Part shown: positions 7,137 through 15,015 of the stretch, in pieces | Position numbering within the stretch: position 1 is the first letter of the stretch | Layout of the letters: the number at the start of each line of letters is the position of its first letter | Assembly: GCA_025362915.1 (NCBI GenBank) | Contig: JANYEU010000268.1 | Coordinates: 1-17,110, forward strand | From: Chitinophagaceae bacterium | GTDB lineage: Bacteria; Bacteroidota; Bacteroidia; Chitinophagales; Chitinophagaceae | Direction: 5' to 3' | DNA: 17,110 bases | Notes under the pieces: generated by a model | Told to the model about the DNA's origin: nothing | Databases searched by the model: none | What the model saw: the letters and a program-made list of their open reading frames with translations, nothing else | Translations under genes and position numbers: made by a program

Positions 7137-8519
7137 CTATCCATTCTTATCTGTCCTTTCTTTCCAAAGTTCGTTGAAAGTCTTTTGGCTAAAGTTTAGT
7201 TCACTTCTTTGTGCTGTCCAAGCTTTAAAGGTTCTATTTACCATCCAATTCTTTAGTTGTCCGTTGCCAGAATTCATTAACAATCGGTGCATACTTGCCA
7301 TGCGCCATACTTTCCAAGCCAACCTTTCCGAAATAGTTCCCAATCCAGTCTCAACCGCTTCATGTCTGTTCTCCAACAATATCTCATGGATATTTATCCT
7401 TACCGGACAAACTTCTGTGCAATTACCGCAAAGCGTAGAAGCATTGCTAAGGTGTTTATATTCCTTCATGCCACTTAGGTGCGGCGTAATAACGCTACCA
7501 ATTGGGCCACTATAGGTAGTGTCGTAGCTATGCCCACCAATATTTTTATAGATAGGGCAGGCATTTAAACATGCCCCACATCGGATGCAATAAAGCGATT
7601 CCCTTGTCTTTGGGTTCTTTAATATATTGGTTCTGCCATTATCCAATAGTATCACATACATTTCTTCCGGACCGTCGGTTTCATTGGGTTGTTTAGGCCC
7701 AGTGATGATTGAATTATAAACCGTAACCTTTTGCCCGGTGCCATACGTAGAAAGTAAAGGCCAAAACAAGGCAAGGTCTGTCATGGCAGGAATAACTTTT
7801 TCTATCCCTACAATAACAATATGTGTTTTAGGAAAAGCGCAACTCAATCTTGCATTCCCTTCATTTTCTGTTACCGCTACGCCGCCAATATCTGCAATGA
7901 TAAAGTTGGCACCCGTAACGCCCACTTCTGCTTCCACATATTTATCACGCAGCTTTTCTCTTGCCACAAGCGTTAGTTCCTTGGGCGTCAAATCTTTTGG
8001 TGTACCCAATTTATCAGCAAACAATTTGGCAACATCTTCCTTATTTTTGTGCATTGCTGGGGTAACAATATGGTAAGGAGCTTCGCCATCAAGCTGCTGT
8101 ATATATTCTCCCAAGTCTGTTTCCACACTCGCTATCCCCTGTTCTTCCAAGTAATGGTTCAGGTGAATTTCTTCTGTCACCATACTCTTACTTTTCACCA
8201 CCGATTTACAGTTCTTTTCCTTACAAATCTTACCTATATAGCCTAATGCCTCTTCTGCATCCGTTGCCCATAATACTTTTGCACCTCGTTGGGTTATCTG
8301 TTTTTCGAAAGATTCCAAGTGTTTATCCAAATGCTCTATGGCGTTCCATTTTATATTCTTTGCCAGCTCCCTTGCCTGCATCAAATCACTAAACTGCTCC
8401 TTCCCTTGCGGAACAGTTGCATTGTACTTGCCAATATTGAAGTTTATCTTTCTACGATGCTCCTTATCGGGTGCTTTAATGGTACTCTTTGCAATAAAAG
8501 TGGCAGAAGATTTAGACAT
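7137..8519 (-). CDS. lutB: LutB-like L-lactate oxidation iron-sulfur protein
   Basis: 460 residues, full length for the LutB/LldF/YkgF family. The N-terminal LUD domain (about 60-300) includes SKSMVTEEIHLNHYLE, VGVTGANFIIADIGGVAVTENEGNARL and PAMTDLALFWPLL. The C-terminal part has two 4Fe-4S ferredoxin motifs: Cys 311, 314, 317, 321 (CIRCGACLNACP) and Cys 364, 367, 371 (CGNCTEVCP). In Bacillus, LutABC oxidises L-lactate to pyruvate in the cytosol with LutB carrying electrons. Neither lutA nor lutC is beside this gene; the neighbours are metF and a Uma2 gene, so partners must be elsewhere if it works as LutB. The symbol rests on family resemblance only. Confidence 0.88.
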   Translation of the reverse strand: MSKSSATFIAKSTIKAPDKEHRRKINFNIGKYNATVPQGKEQFSDLMQARELAKNIKWNAIEHLDKHLESFEKQITQRGAKVLWATDAEEALGYIGKICKEKNCKSVVKSKSMVTEEIHLNHYLEEQGIASVETDLGEYIQQLDGEAPYHIVTPAMHKNKEDVAKLFADKLGTPKDLTPKELTLVAREKLRDKYVEAEVGVTGANFIIADIGGVAVTENEGNARLSCAFPKTHIVIVGIEKVIPAMTDLALFWPLLSTYGTGQKVTVYNSIITGPKQPNETDGPEEMYVILLDNGRTNILKNPKTRESLYCIRCGACLNACPIYKNIGGHSYDTTYSGPIGSVITPHLSGMKEYKHLSNASTLCGNCTEVCPVRINIHEILLENRHEAVETGLGTISERLAWKVWRMASMHRLLMNSGNGQLKNWMVNRTFKAWTAQRSELNFSQKTFNELWKERTDKNG

Positions 8520-8533
8520 GTTTTTTTATTTTG

Positions 8534-8629
8534 TTAACCGTTGACCGTTGACAGTATTACCGTTGACCGAAGTAGCATAATTGTTTTACTCGCTCCAATA
8601 TCAGTAAACGGTAAACGGTAATTCGGAAA
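8534..8629. repeat. Heptamer repeats with inverted arms between lutB and metF
   Basis: Left block 8534-8569: TTAACCG, TTGACCG, TTGACAG, an 8-bp step, TTGACCG. Right block 8602-8629: CAGTAAA, CGGTAAA, CGGTAAT, TCGGAAA. ATTACCGTTGACCG (8556-8569) pairs with CGGTAAACGGTAAT (8609-8622) with one mismatch. The element sits in the leader of the LutB-like gene and just past the end of metF. It belongs to the same 7-bp style as 1206-1310 and 6032-6101. Confidence 0.75.
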
Positions 8630-8634
8630 GCGAA

Positions 8635-9588
8635 CTACAACAATTCCTTCACCGCATTCCAAATAACTTTTGGTTTGCCCAAGGTATAATAATGCAGCAC
8701 AGGAACACCAAAAGCCTTCAATTCCTTACTCTGTTGAATCAGCCATTCGGTACCAACCTGTTCGCATTCTGCATCGGTTTTTGCTTTCATGACCGCATTG
8801 CTGAGTTCTGTTGGAATATCCACATGAAATATGCGTGGCAAAACCGACAATTGTTTTTTGTTGGTAATAGGTTTCAATCCCGGAATGATGGGGATGGTAA
8901 TACCCATATCCCTACAAGACTTTACAAAGTCGAAGAACTTCTGGTTGTCGAAAAACATCTGCGTCATTATGTATCCCGCACCGGCATCCACCTTTTCTTT
9001 CAGTCTGTTTAAATCTATTTCTAGGTTTGGTGCTTCAAAGTGCTTTTCAGGATAGCCAGCTACACCTGCACAAAACTTTGTCTTGCCTCCGTTTTTAATA
9101 TCTTCATCAATATAAATACCATGGTTCATGTTTACCACCTGCTTCAAAAGGTCTATCCCGAGTTTATGTCCACCCACTTCTGGTTCAAAGCTTGCCTCGT
9201 TTTTAGGGGCATCACCCCTTAGCACCAATACATTATCAATCCCCAAAAAGTCCAAATCAATCAAGGCATCTTCCGTTTCTCTCACATTAAAACCACCACA
9301 AATAATGTGTGGCACCGCATCTATCTTATAATGATTCATGATGGCGGCGCAAATGCCCACCGTGCCCGGACGTTTTCTTACTTCTACCTTATCAAACGTA
9401 CCATCAGCTTTCTTTTTAAACATGGTTTCGCTACGGTGATAGGTAACATTTATCCAGCTAGGTTTAAACTCCATCAACGGGTCAAGGTGATCGTATAAAC
9501 TATTTATCGTTTTTCCTTTCAGTGGCGGCAATACCTCAAAAGAGATGAGCGTGTCCTTTGCCTGTTCAATATGCTCCGTTATTTTCAT
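8635..9588 (-). CDS. metF: Methylenetetrahydrofolate reductase
   Basis: 317 residues, close to the bacterial MetF length. It reduces 5,10-methylene-THF to 5-methyl-THF with FAD and NAD(P)H in the cytosol, supplying the methyl group for methionine synthesis. Family signatures are SFEVLPP with Glu 18 in the catalytic position, INVTYHR at 46-52, PHIICGG at 93-99, DNVLVLRGDAPK at 118-129 (FAD/folate-binding region) and GAGYIMTQMFFD near 205. It reads toward the LutB-like gene with about 115 bp between. No metH or metE is adjacent and I see no recognisable SAM or cobalamin riboswitch in its leader. Confidence 0.95.
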   Translation of the reverse strand: MKITEHIEQAKDTLISFEVLPPLKGKTINSLYDHLDPLMEFKPSWINVTYHRSETMFKKKADGTFDKVEVRKRPGTVGICAAIMNHYKIDAVPHIICGGFNVRETEDALIDLDFLGIDNVLVLRGDAPKNEASFEPEVGGHKLGIDLLKQVVNMNHGIYIDEDIKNGGKTKFCAGVAGYPEKHFEAPNLEIDLNRLKEKVDAGAGYIMTQMFFDNQKFFDFVKSCRDMGITIPIIPGLKPITNKKQLSVLPRIFHVDIPTELSNAVMKAKTDAECEQVGTEWLIQQSKELKAFGVPVLHYYTLGKPKVIWNAVKELL

Positions 9589-9716
9589 ATAAAAAATTTC
9601 GCCGCAATATACAACTATCCTAAAAGCACGATTGTTTGCGATAGGAAATTAAGAAAAAGCTAGGCTATTTTTTAGATTATATTATTGACTTATACACTTA
9701 CCGGGTTTCGGAAAGA

Positions 9717-10010
9717 TATAAGCCCGTTCCGTAAAGGTGTAAATCGGTATTGAAGAAGTGTAAATCCTTTCCGTAAAGGTATTAATTGACTACCAAAAGG
9801 TATAATTCGGTATTGAAGAGGTATAACTCATCATTGTAACACTATAACTCGTTATTGTAAACGTATAAATTGGTATTGAAGATGTATAAATCCTCTTCGT
9901 AAAGGTGTACATTCACTTTGCACAGATATAATTTAACATAGCACTGGTATAAATCCACTTTGTAAAGGTATAAATCGTTGTAGCAGAGGTATAAATTGAT
10001 AAAGCTTTGC
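9717..10010. repeat. Fourteen 21-bp repeats in exact register
   Basis: Fourteen units of exactly 21 bp, with no insertion or deletion, run from 9717 to 10010. Each starts T(A/G)TAA or a close variant and many end in GTAAAGG or GAAGAGG. Examples are TGTAAATCCTTTCCGTAAAGG-type units at 9759 and 9948 and TATAATTCGGTATTGAAG-type units at 9738, 9801 and 9864. On the minus strand the units read as heptads like PLRKGFT, PLQYRII and PLRRGFI, but stop codons interrupt units 6, 7 and 11, and all three plus-strand frames are blocked, so present-day coding is unlikely. The rest of 9589-10095 holds no gene. Confidence 0.9.
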
Positions 10011-10047
10011 TATTATTAGTGGTAACAATTCAATCTGCTGTTTCAAC

Positions 10048-10055
10048 TATATTTG
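10048..10055 (+). promoter_or_regulatory. Bacteroidota -7 promoter element (TATATTTG)
   Basis: TATATTTG fits the Bacteroidota sigma-ABfr -7 consensus TAnnTTTG exactly. It lies 41 bp upstream of the ATG at 10096 and 38 bp after the last 21-bp repeat. No good TTTG -33 box is seen at the usual spacing, so the assignment rests on the -7 match and position. Confidence 0.4.
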
Positions 10056-10095
10056 TAGCAGTGACAGTTGCCGCATCAATCACAATCAATCATAC

Positions 10096-10398
10096 ATGAA
10101 CAAAAAAGAAAATTCTTATTGGAGTGCAACCCTCGAAGTTGCTTTTATTGTTTTTCTGTTTTATTCCAATTTGTTAATGGGGGAATATAACAGTTCGGCA
10201 CAAGGGCAAACAAAGGGACTGTTGTGGGCAATTGGGGAGGTTATTACCATCCATAATTTCATCATTGCCATCATATCTGCCACTATTGGGCATTTTTTCT
10301 TTGATTATATGAGGAATTATTCGAGTAAAAAAAGATTTCCTAATAGATCCCGCCGCAAACATTCTACAAAAGAAAATGTGACAGACCCAGAGAAATAG
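10096..10398 (+). CDS. Small membrane protein of unknown function
   Basis: 100 residues with two predicted membrane helices: about residues 11-29 (LEVAFIVFLFYSNLLMG) and 54-72 (NFIIAIISATIGHFFFDYM). A strongly basic tail follows (KKRFPNRSRRKHSTK), predicted to face the cytoplasm by the positive-inside rule. I recognise no family. It ends 19 bp before the YoaK-like gene and reads the same way, so the two are probably one operon driven from the region of the 21-bp repeats. Confidence 0.7.
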   Translation: MNKKENSYWSATLEVAFIVFLFYSNLLMGEYNSSAQGQTKGLLWAIGEVITIHNFIIAIISATIGHFFFDYMRNYSSKKRFPNRSRRKHSTKENVTDPEK

Positions 10399-10417
10399 AA
10401 ATGAAAAAAGTAACATC

Positions 10418-11137
10418 ATGTTTAGACATACCGGCAAATCGAGAACCTGGAAACATAACCTAAAGCTGGCATCGTTGCTTTCTTTTGTGGCGGGGATAGT
10501 AAACGTAACGGGCTTTTTTGCCGTACAAAAATTAACAACCAACGTAACTGGACACTTTGCATTTTTTGCCGATGAAGTTATTAAAAAGAACTATTCCGCC
10601 GCACTCATATACCTCTTATATATGGCATCGTTTTTTGTGGGTTCATTTTTATCAAGTTTATTGGTAGAAATTATGCTGCGCAAAAACCCAAGGTTTATAA
10701 TCTTGATACCTGTTTCCATAGAGCTATCCATTCTTACCACCATTGCCTTACTCACAAGAAACGAAGTGTTGCAACATCCAAACCTGATAGCCTGTAGTCT
10801 GTTATTATCCATGGGGCTGCAAAATTCCTTGGTTACCAGTATTTCTAATTCTGTGGTGCGCACCACACATCTTACAGGGCTTTTTACAGATTTGGGCATT
10901 GAGCTTTCGCAAATATTTTTTTATAGGGAACCAACACAACAGGAGCGGTTAAGGTCGTCCATAAAACTACGGTTTGCCATTATCGGTTTCTTCTTTTTAG
11001 GCTGCGTAGTTGGGGGATATACCTATCTGCTAAAAGGTATATTGAGCTTGCTGGTGGCGGTTGTTTTCTTGTTGATAGGCTTGTTTTATGATACGATAAA
11101 GCTTAGGGTAGTGTCTTTAAAGAGAAAATATAGATAG
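10418..11137 (+). CDS. YoaK/DUF1275 family membrane protein
   Basis: 239 residues with about six hydrophobic segments. Family features are the opening SFVAGIVNVTGFFAVQKLTTNVTGHF (residues 22-47) and the central GLQNSLVTSISNSVVRTTHLTGLFTDLG (near 133-160), both typical of DUF1275 (YoaK) integral membrane proteins. Their substrate and function are not established; transport is often assumed. The cytoplasmic end is basic (KLRVVSLKRKYR). It is probably cotranscribed with the small membrane protein upstream. No clear terminator follows before the E2 gene. Confidence 0.85.
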   Translation: MFRHTGKSRTWKHNLKLASLLSFVAGIVNVTGFFAVQKLTTNVTGHFAFFADEVIKKNYSAALIYLLYMASFFVGSFLSSLLVEIMLRKNPRFIILIPVSIELSILTTIALLTRNEVLQHPNLIACSLLLSMGLQNSLVTSISNSVVRTTHLTGLFTDLGIELSQIFFYREPTQQERLRSSIKLRFAIIGFFFLGCVVGGYTYLLKGILSLLVAVVFLLIGLFYDTIKLRVVSLKRKYR

Positions 11138-11248
11138 TGAACTATACATTTAAAAAACATTGTCGGCTCAACTAGCTTTTACGTAGGCATAGATAAAACG
11201 TATTCGTTAAAAAATTGGGTACAAATGGCAATAAAAAAATGTAATTTC

Positions 11249-11278
11249 TTGTGGCTAAACCATTTTCCTTTAATTTCA
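11249..11278 (+). promoter_or_regulatory. Candidate promoter for the PDH E2 gene
   Basis: TTG at 11249-11251 and TAATTTCA at 11271-11278 are 19 bp apart, resembling the Bacteroidota -33/-7 pair (TTTG / TAnnTTTG) with mismatches in the -7 box. The predicted start would fall in the GGCGC-A8 leader about 25 bp upstream of the ATG at 11310. Confidence 0.35.
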
Positions 11279-11309
11279 CGGCGCAAAAAAAAGATTTAAT
11301 CTATAATAT

Positions 11310-12947
11310 ATGGCAGAAGTAATTAAGATGCCCCGTTTGAGTGATACAATGACCGAAGGGGTGATAGCAGCATGGCATAAGCAAGTGGGAGAAACTGTGA
11401 AGAAAGGAGATGTACTTGCAGAAATAGAGACCGATAAGGCAACAATGGAACTGGAAAGTTACCAAAATGGCGTATTGCTTCATGTTGGTGCCGGTAATGG
11501 TGGAAAATTGCAGGTAGATGATATTCTGGCAATACTAGGTACTGCCGGTGAAGACATAAGTGCCTTATTGGGTGCGCCAAGTGCCGCTCCGGTAGCTGCT
11601 GCCCCAGCAGAAAAAGCTGTAGCGAACGAAGCTTCTGCTGCACCTGCTGCTGCAAATGCAGTTGATTTATCTACTTTAGAAGAGGTTGTCTTGATGCCTC
11701 GCCTGAGTGATACAATGACCGAAGGCGTGATAGCTGCCTGGCAAAAGAATGTAGGCGATGACGTTAAAAAAGGTGATGTAATAGCAGAAATAGAAACCGA
11801 CAAGGCCACCATGGAATTGGAAAGCTACAAGAACGGTAAGCTTTTATACCAAGGTGCCAAAGTGGGCGAAAAGATACAGGTGAATGATTTGCTTTGTATT
11901 ATTGGCGATGCAAGTTTGGATGTTGCCGGAATAGTTAAGGCTGTTAATGCTGGCGGTTCTGCTGCACCGGCAGTTGCCGAAGCGCCTAAAGAAGAAGCTA
12001 CAACTGCCGCTCCTGCGTCAGCTTCAGCACCTGCCACTGCTGCACCTGCGGTTGTAAATGAGGGAAGAATATTTGCTTCTCCATTAGCCAAGAAAGTAGC
12101 TTCTGATAAGGGAATAGATTTAAAATATGTACAAGGAAGTGGTGATCACGGACGAATTGTTAAAACAGATGTTGACAATTTTGTTCCTGTTGCTGCGCCA
12201 CAAGCTGCCGCCGTACCAAGTGTACCTGCATCTACTTCAGTTAGTAATACAACTTCTTACGGAGTAGAAAGTTACGATGAAGTGCCTGTTTCGCAAATGC
12301 GTAAGGTAATTGCCCGCAGATTGAGCGAAAGCTTATTTACGGCTCCTCATTTCTTCCTTACCATGAGTATTGATATGGATGCTGCCATTGCTGCCCGTAC
12401 CAAGATTAATGAAGGCGCAAAATCTAAAATAAGTTTTAATGATTTGGTTTTAAAGGCAACATCCATTGCCTTGACCCAACATCCAAAGATTAACAGTAGT
12501 TGGTTGGGCGATAAGATTCGCACCAATCACCACGTAAATATTGGTGTGGCGGTTGCGGTTGATGAAGGATTGTTGGTTCCGGTTGTTCGCTTTGCGGATA
12601 AGAAAACTCTGAGTCAAATTAATGCAGAAGTAAAAGATTTTGCACAAAAGGCAAAAGACAAAAAACTACAACCATCAGATTGGGAAGGAAGTACGTTTAC
12701 CATTTCAAATTTGGGTATGTTTGGTATCGACCAGTTTACTGCAATCATTAATCCTCCTGATGCCTGTATATTGGCGGTTGGGGGTATTTCTCAAGAGCCA
12801 GTTGTTAAAAAAGGGCAGGTTGTTCCAGGCAATGTTATGAAACTAACCCTTAGTTGCGACCATAGGGTTGTGGATGGTGCGACTGGAGCTGCCTTCTTGC
12901 AAACACTAAAGAGTTTGCTGGAAGAGCCCGTGAAAATGTTGGTATAG
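11310..12947 (+). CDS. pdhC: Pyruvate dehydrogenase E2 (dihydrolipoamide acetyltransferase), two lipoyl domains
   Basis: 545 residues. Lipoyl domain 1 spans about 1-78 with the lipoylated Lys 43 in ETDKATME; lipoyl domain 2 spans about 125-202 with Lys 165 in the same motif. Ala/Pro-rich flexible linkers follow each. A peripheral-subunit-binding domain lies at about 254-291 (FASPLAKKVASDKGIDL, GSGDHGRIVKTDV). The C-terminal catalytic domain starts near 322 and ends with the active-site HRVVDG (His 518, Asp 522). It transfers acetyl groups to CoA in the cytosolic PDH complex. The repeated SDTMTEGVIAAW and the E1-type DKATMELESY sequence favour pyruvate over 2-oxoglutarate. E1 and E3 genes are not adjacent. 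A terminator follows at 12977-13007. Confidence 0.93.
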   Translation: MAEVIKMPRLSDTMTEGVIAAWHKQVGETVKKGDVLAEIETDKATMELESYQNGVLLHVGAGNGGKLQVDDILAILGTAGEDISALLGAPSAAPVAAAPAEKAVANEASAAPAAANAVDLSTLEEVVLMPRLSDTMTEGVIAAWQKNVGDDVKKGDVIAEIETDKATMELESYKNGKLLYQGAKVGEKIQVNDLLCIIGDASLDVAGIVKAVNAGGSAAPAVAEAPKEEATTAAPASASAPATAAPAVVNEGRIFASPLAKKVASDKGIDLKYVQGSGDHGRIVKTDVDNFVPVAAPQAAAVPSVPASTSVSNTTSYGVESYDEVPVSQMRKVIARRLSESLFTAPHFFLTMSIDMDAAIAARTKINEGAKSKISFNDLVLKATSIALTQHPKINSSWLGDKIRTNHHVNIGVAVAVDEGLLVPVVRFADKKTLSQINAEVKDFAQKAKDKKLQPSDWEGSTFTISNLGMFGIDQFTAIINPPDACILAVGGISQEPVVKKGQVVPGNVMKLTLSCDHRVVDGATGAAFLQTLKSLLEEPVKMLV

Positions 12948-12976
12948 TTTATACTTGATTCAATCATAAACAATTA

Positions 12977-13007
12977 AAGCCTGTCTCTATTTGAGATAGG
13001 CTTTTTT
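12977..13007 (+). terminator. Rho-independent terminator after the E2 gene
   Basis: AAGCCTGTCTC (12977-12987) pairs with GAGATAGGCTT (12993-13003), one G-U pair included, around a 5-nt loop, and the right arm ends in a run of six T. It begins 30 bp past the E2 stop codon. Confidence 0.88.
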
Positions 13008-13090
13008 AGTATCATATTTTTCTTGTTTAAGGAAATCAAGAATTATGTTACATATATAGAACTTTTTTTAAAAGGTGTTGTTTTATTTGC

Positions 13091-13969
13091 ATGAATATTT
13101 TTTCAATTAAAGATTTGGAGCAACTTTCTGGTATAAAAGCTCACACAATACGTATTTGGGAGCAACGCTATAGTTTTATAAACCCTAGTAGAACGGGTAC
13201 AAACATTCGTTATTATAGTAATGAGGAGTTAAAAACCATATTGAATATATCTCTTCTAAATAGATATGGGTACAAGGTTTCACGTATTGACAAAATGAGT
13301 GTTGAGGAAATTAGTGAAAAACTTTTGAAGCTTACACACATAGAAGCGCAAAAGGAAAGGGTTGTAAATGAGCTGATTCAGCACATGATTGATTTAAAAA
13401 TAGAGGACTTTGAAAAAACCTTGGATGAATACATCCTTTCTAAAGGATTTGAGAAAACAATAACAGAAATTGTTTTCTTGGTTTTAGAAAAAGTAGGTCT
13501 TCTTTGGCAGACTGGTCATGTAAACCCTGCGCAGGAACATTTGGTTTCAAATATAATTAGGCAAAAGATAATTGTTGGCATTGAGAAAGCTACCAGTTTA
13601 AGTTATGAAAATAGAACGGTGTTGATGTTTTTGCCTGAAGGAGAAACCCATGAGTTGAGTCTGCTTTTTGTACACTATCTACTTAAGATAAGAGGTATCA
13701 AGGGTATTTACTTAGGCGCCAACATACCTTTAAAAGATGTATTGTATGTTGTAGAAGCAATGAAACCCACTTATTTATATTGTCACTTAACATCAATTCA
13801 GAATAATTTTAAATTAGAAAAGTTTTTTGCCCAAATTAGTGGAAACCTGCTAGAAAGTAAGCTTATTATTTCTGGTAAAATAGTACAAGGGTATAAAAAC
13901 ACTGTTCCTGACAACGTAAGTTTGAAAAACTCATTTTCTGAAGTATTGGAACATTTTAAGAAAATCTAG
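13091..13969 (+). CDS. MerR-family regulator with cobalamin-binding domain (CarH/LitR type)
   Basis: 292 residues. Residues 1-75 are a MerR winged helix (FSIKDLEQLSGIKAHTIRIWEQRY, then RYYSNEEL). Residues about 90-165 form the helical cap, with Trp 139 followed ten residues on by Glu 149-His 150 (LLWQTGHVNPAQEH), the spacing of Trp131, Glu141 and His142 in Thermus CarH. Residues about 175-290 are a B12-binding Rossmann-like domain. PEGETHELSLL contains His 187, the expected lower axial ligand, and LGANIPL follows. CarH-type proteins bind adenosylcobalamin and repress light-induced genes. Here the residue matching CarH His132, used for bis-His ligation after light, is Gln 140. Targets are unknown; no carotenoid, photolyase or cobalamin gene is adjacent. 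Confidence 0.85.
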   Translation: MNIFSIKDLEQLSGIKAHTIRIWEQRYSFINPSRTGTNIRYYSNEELKTILNISLLNRYGYKVSRIDKMSVEEISEKLLKLTHIEAQKERVVNELIQHMIDLKIEDFEKTLDEYILSKGFEKTITEIVFLVLEKVGLLWQTGHVNPAQEHLVSNIIRQKIIVGIEKATSLSYENRTVLMFLPEGETHELSLLFVHYLLKIRGIKGIYLGANIPLKDVLYVVEAMKPTYLYCHLTSIQNNFKLEKFFAQISGNLLESKLIISGKIVQGYKNTVPDNVSLKNSFSEVLEHFKKI

Positions 13970-14124
13970 TATTATATATATTCAAGAAGCCAAATAACTG
14001 ATTTTTATTCTGCTTTAAAGAATTATAAGCTGTAATTATGAAATAATTTTAACAATTATTAATGTTATTGTTTACTTGTTTGAATTATTTCACTAACTTT
14101 ATTCTAAAATTAAATGCAGCCGTT

Positions 14125-14943
14125 ATGAACACAATTCTTATTCCCACAGATTTTTCAGAAACATCAAAGAATGCAGCAGTTTATGCTATTGATTTAGCCT
14201 TAGTTATTGGAATTCGGAAGATTGTTTTTTACCATTTTTATCAAACAAGTTTAATCTACACACCTGCTGGCGAGCTAGATGAAGTGGCAACTATTGAGCC
14301 GCATCGGGTTGAAAGTATTGAGAAGCTAAATGCTTTTATTGAATCATTGGGAACCATTCCTCTTGAAGTTGAGATGTACCAAGGAGCAGAATCTGTTGAT
14401 GTTGGCATTACGGAAGTTGCACATCTTTCAAATGCCGATTTAATAGTTATGGGTATAAAAGGTGGTGGTGTTTTTAAAGAAACAGTTTTGGGTAGTCACA
14501 CTTTAAGGATTGCTAAAGAACTAAAAGTGCCTGTCTTATTGGTGCCAGCATCTGCAAAACTTGATAAATATGAGAAAGTTACTTTTTTGAGTGATTTAAA
14601 GAATGTTGAAAAAAATACCCCTGTACATGGCTTGAAAACATTTTTGGATCATAGTTCTGTGAAATTATCAATACTGCATCTTCTAAAAGCGAATGAAAAA
14701 GTTGATGATTCAAATAAGGAAAAAGAATTACTAAGCCATTTGCTTAAAAATTATGCACCAACCTTTGCTTATAAGGAAAGTCATCATTATACAGATGATA
14801 TTATTGACTTTGTTTCTGAAAATAATGTAGATATTATAGCTATTCTTCCAAAGACACATGATCTTTTAGAAACAATTTTTAATGATCATACAAAGAAATT
14901 AGCCTTTCATAGCAAAGTTCCACTTTTAATTCTTCATAAATAA
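14125..14943 (+). CDS. Tandem universal stress protein (UspA family)
   Basis: 272 residues from ATG 14125 (MNTILIPTDFSETSKNA). The upstream ATG at 14062 would add 21 hydrophobic residues that are not part of the Usp fold and is rejected. The N-terminal Usp domain (1-141) carries the full ATP-binding motif G-x2-G-x9-G-S: Gly 110, Gly 113, Gly 123, Ser 124. The C-terminal domain (about 150-272) follows the same fold (KVTFLSDLK near 151, VDIIAILPK, KVPLLILHK) but has lost the glycine motif, a common split in tandem Usp proteins. These are cytoplasmic stress-response ATP-binding proteins. It lies 155 bp after the MerR gene, with its own leader, and ends at the strong terminator. Confidence 0.9.
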   Translation: MNTILIPTDFSETSKNAAVYAIDLALVIGIRKIVFYHFYQTSLIYTPAGELDEVATIEPHRVESIEKLNAFIESLGTIPLEVEMYQGAESVDVGITEVAHLSNADLIVMGIKGGGVFKETVLGSHTLRIAKELKVPVLLVPASAKLDKYEKVTFLSDLKNVEKNTPVHGLKTFLDHSSVKLSILHLLKANEKVDDSNKEKELLSHLLKNYAPTFAYKESHHYTDDIIDFVSENNVDIIAILPKTHDLLETIFNDHTKKLAFHSKVPLLILHK

Positions 14944-14972
14944 TAGTGAACATTTTGGATATGTTAATTTAA

Positions 14973-15013
14973 AAAAAAGGGAAGGCTGCAACATTTGCAG
15001 CCTTCCCTTTTTT
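14973..15013. terminator. Strong bidirectional terminator between usp and nadE
   Basis: An 18-bp perfect stem (14973-14990 with 14996-15013) of A6-GGGAAGGCTGCA and its complement surrounds a 5-nt loop, with a U run in either direction. It lies between two convergent genes, 30 bp past the Usp stop and 2 bp past the nadE stop on the other strand, and should end transcripts from both. Confidence 0.93.
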
Positions 15014-15015
15014 AT

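Noticed and set aside
9589..9716. Riboswitch upstream of metF
   Set aside because: I could not find a SAM or cobalamin riboswitch core in the metF leader by eye. A covariance-model search would be needed to exclude one.
9717..10010. CRISPR array
   Set aside because: Units are contiguous 21-bp repeats with no unique spacers, and no cas gene is present.
10174..10542. 122-residue minus-strand ORF
   Set aside because: It lies antisense across two plus-strand genes that have clear membrane-protein features, and it matches nothing I recognise.
11480..12091. Ala/Ser-rich minus-strand ORFs within the E2 gene
   Set aside because: They are antisense shadows of the Ala/Pro-rich linkers of the lipoyl-domain protein.
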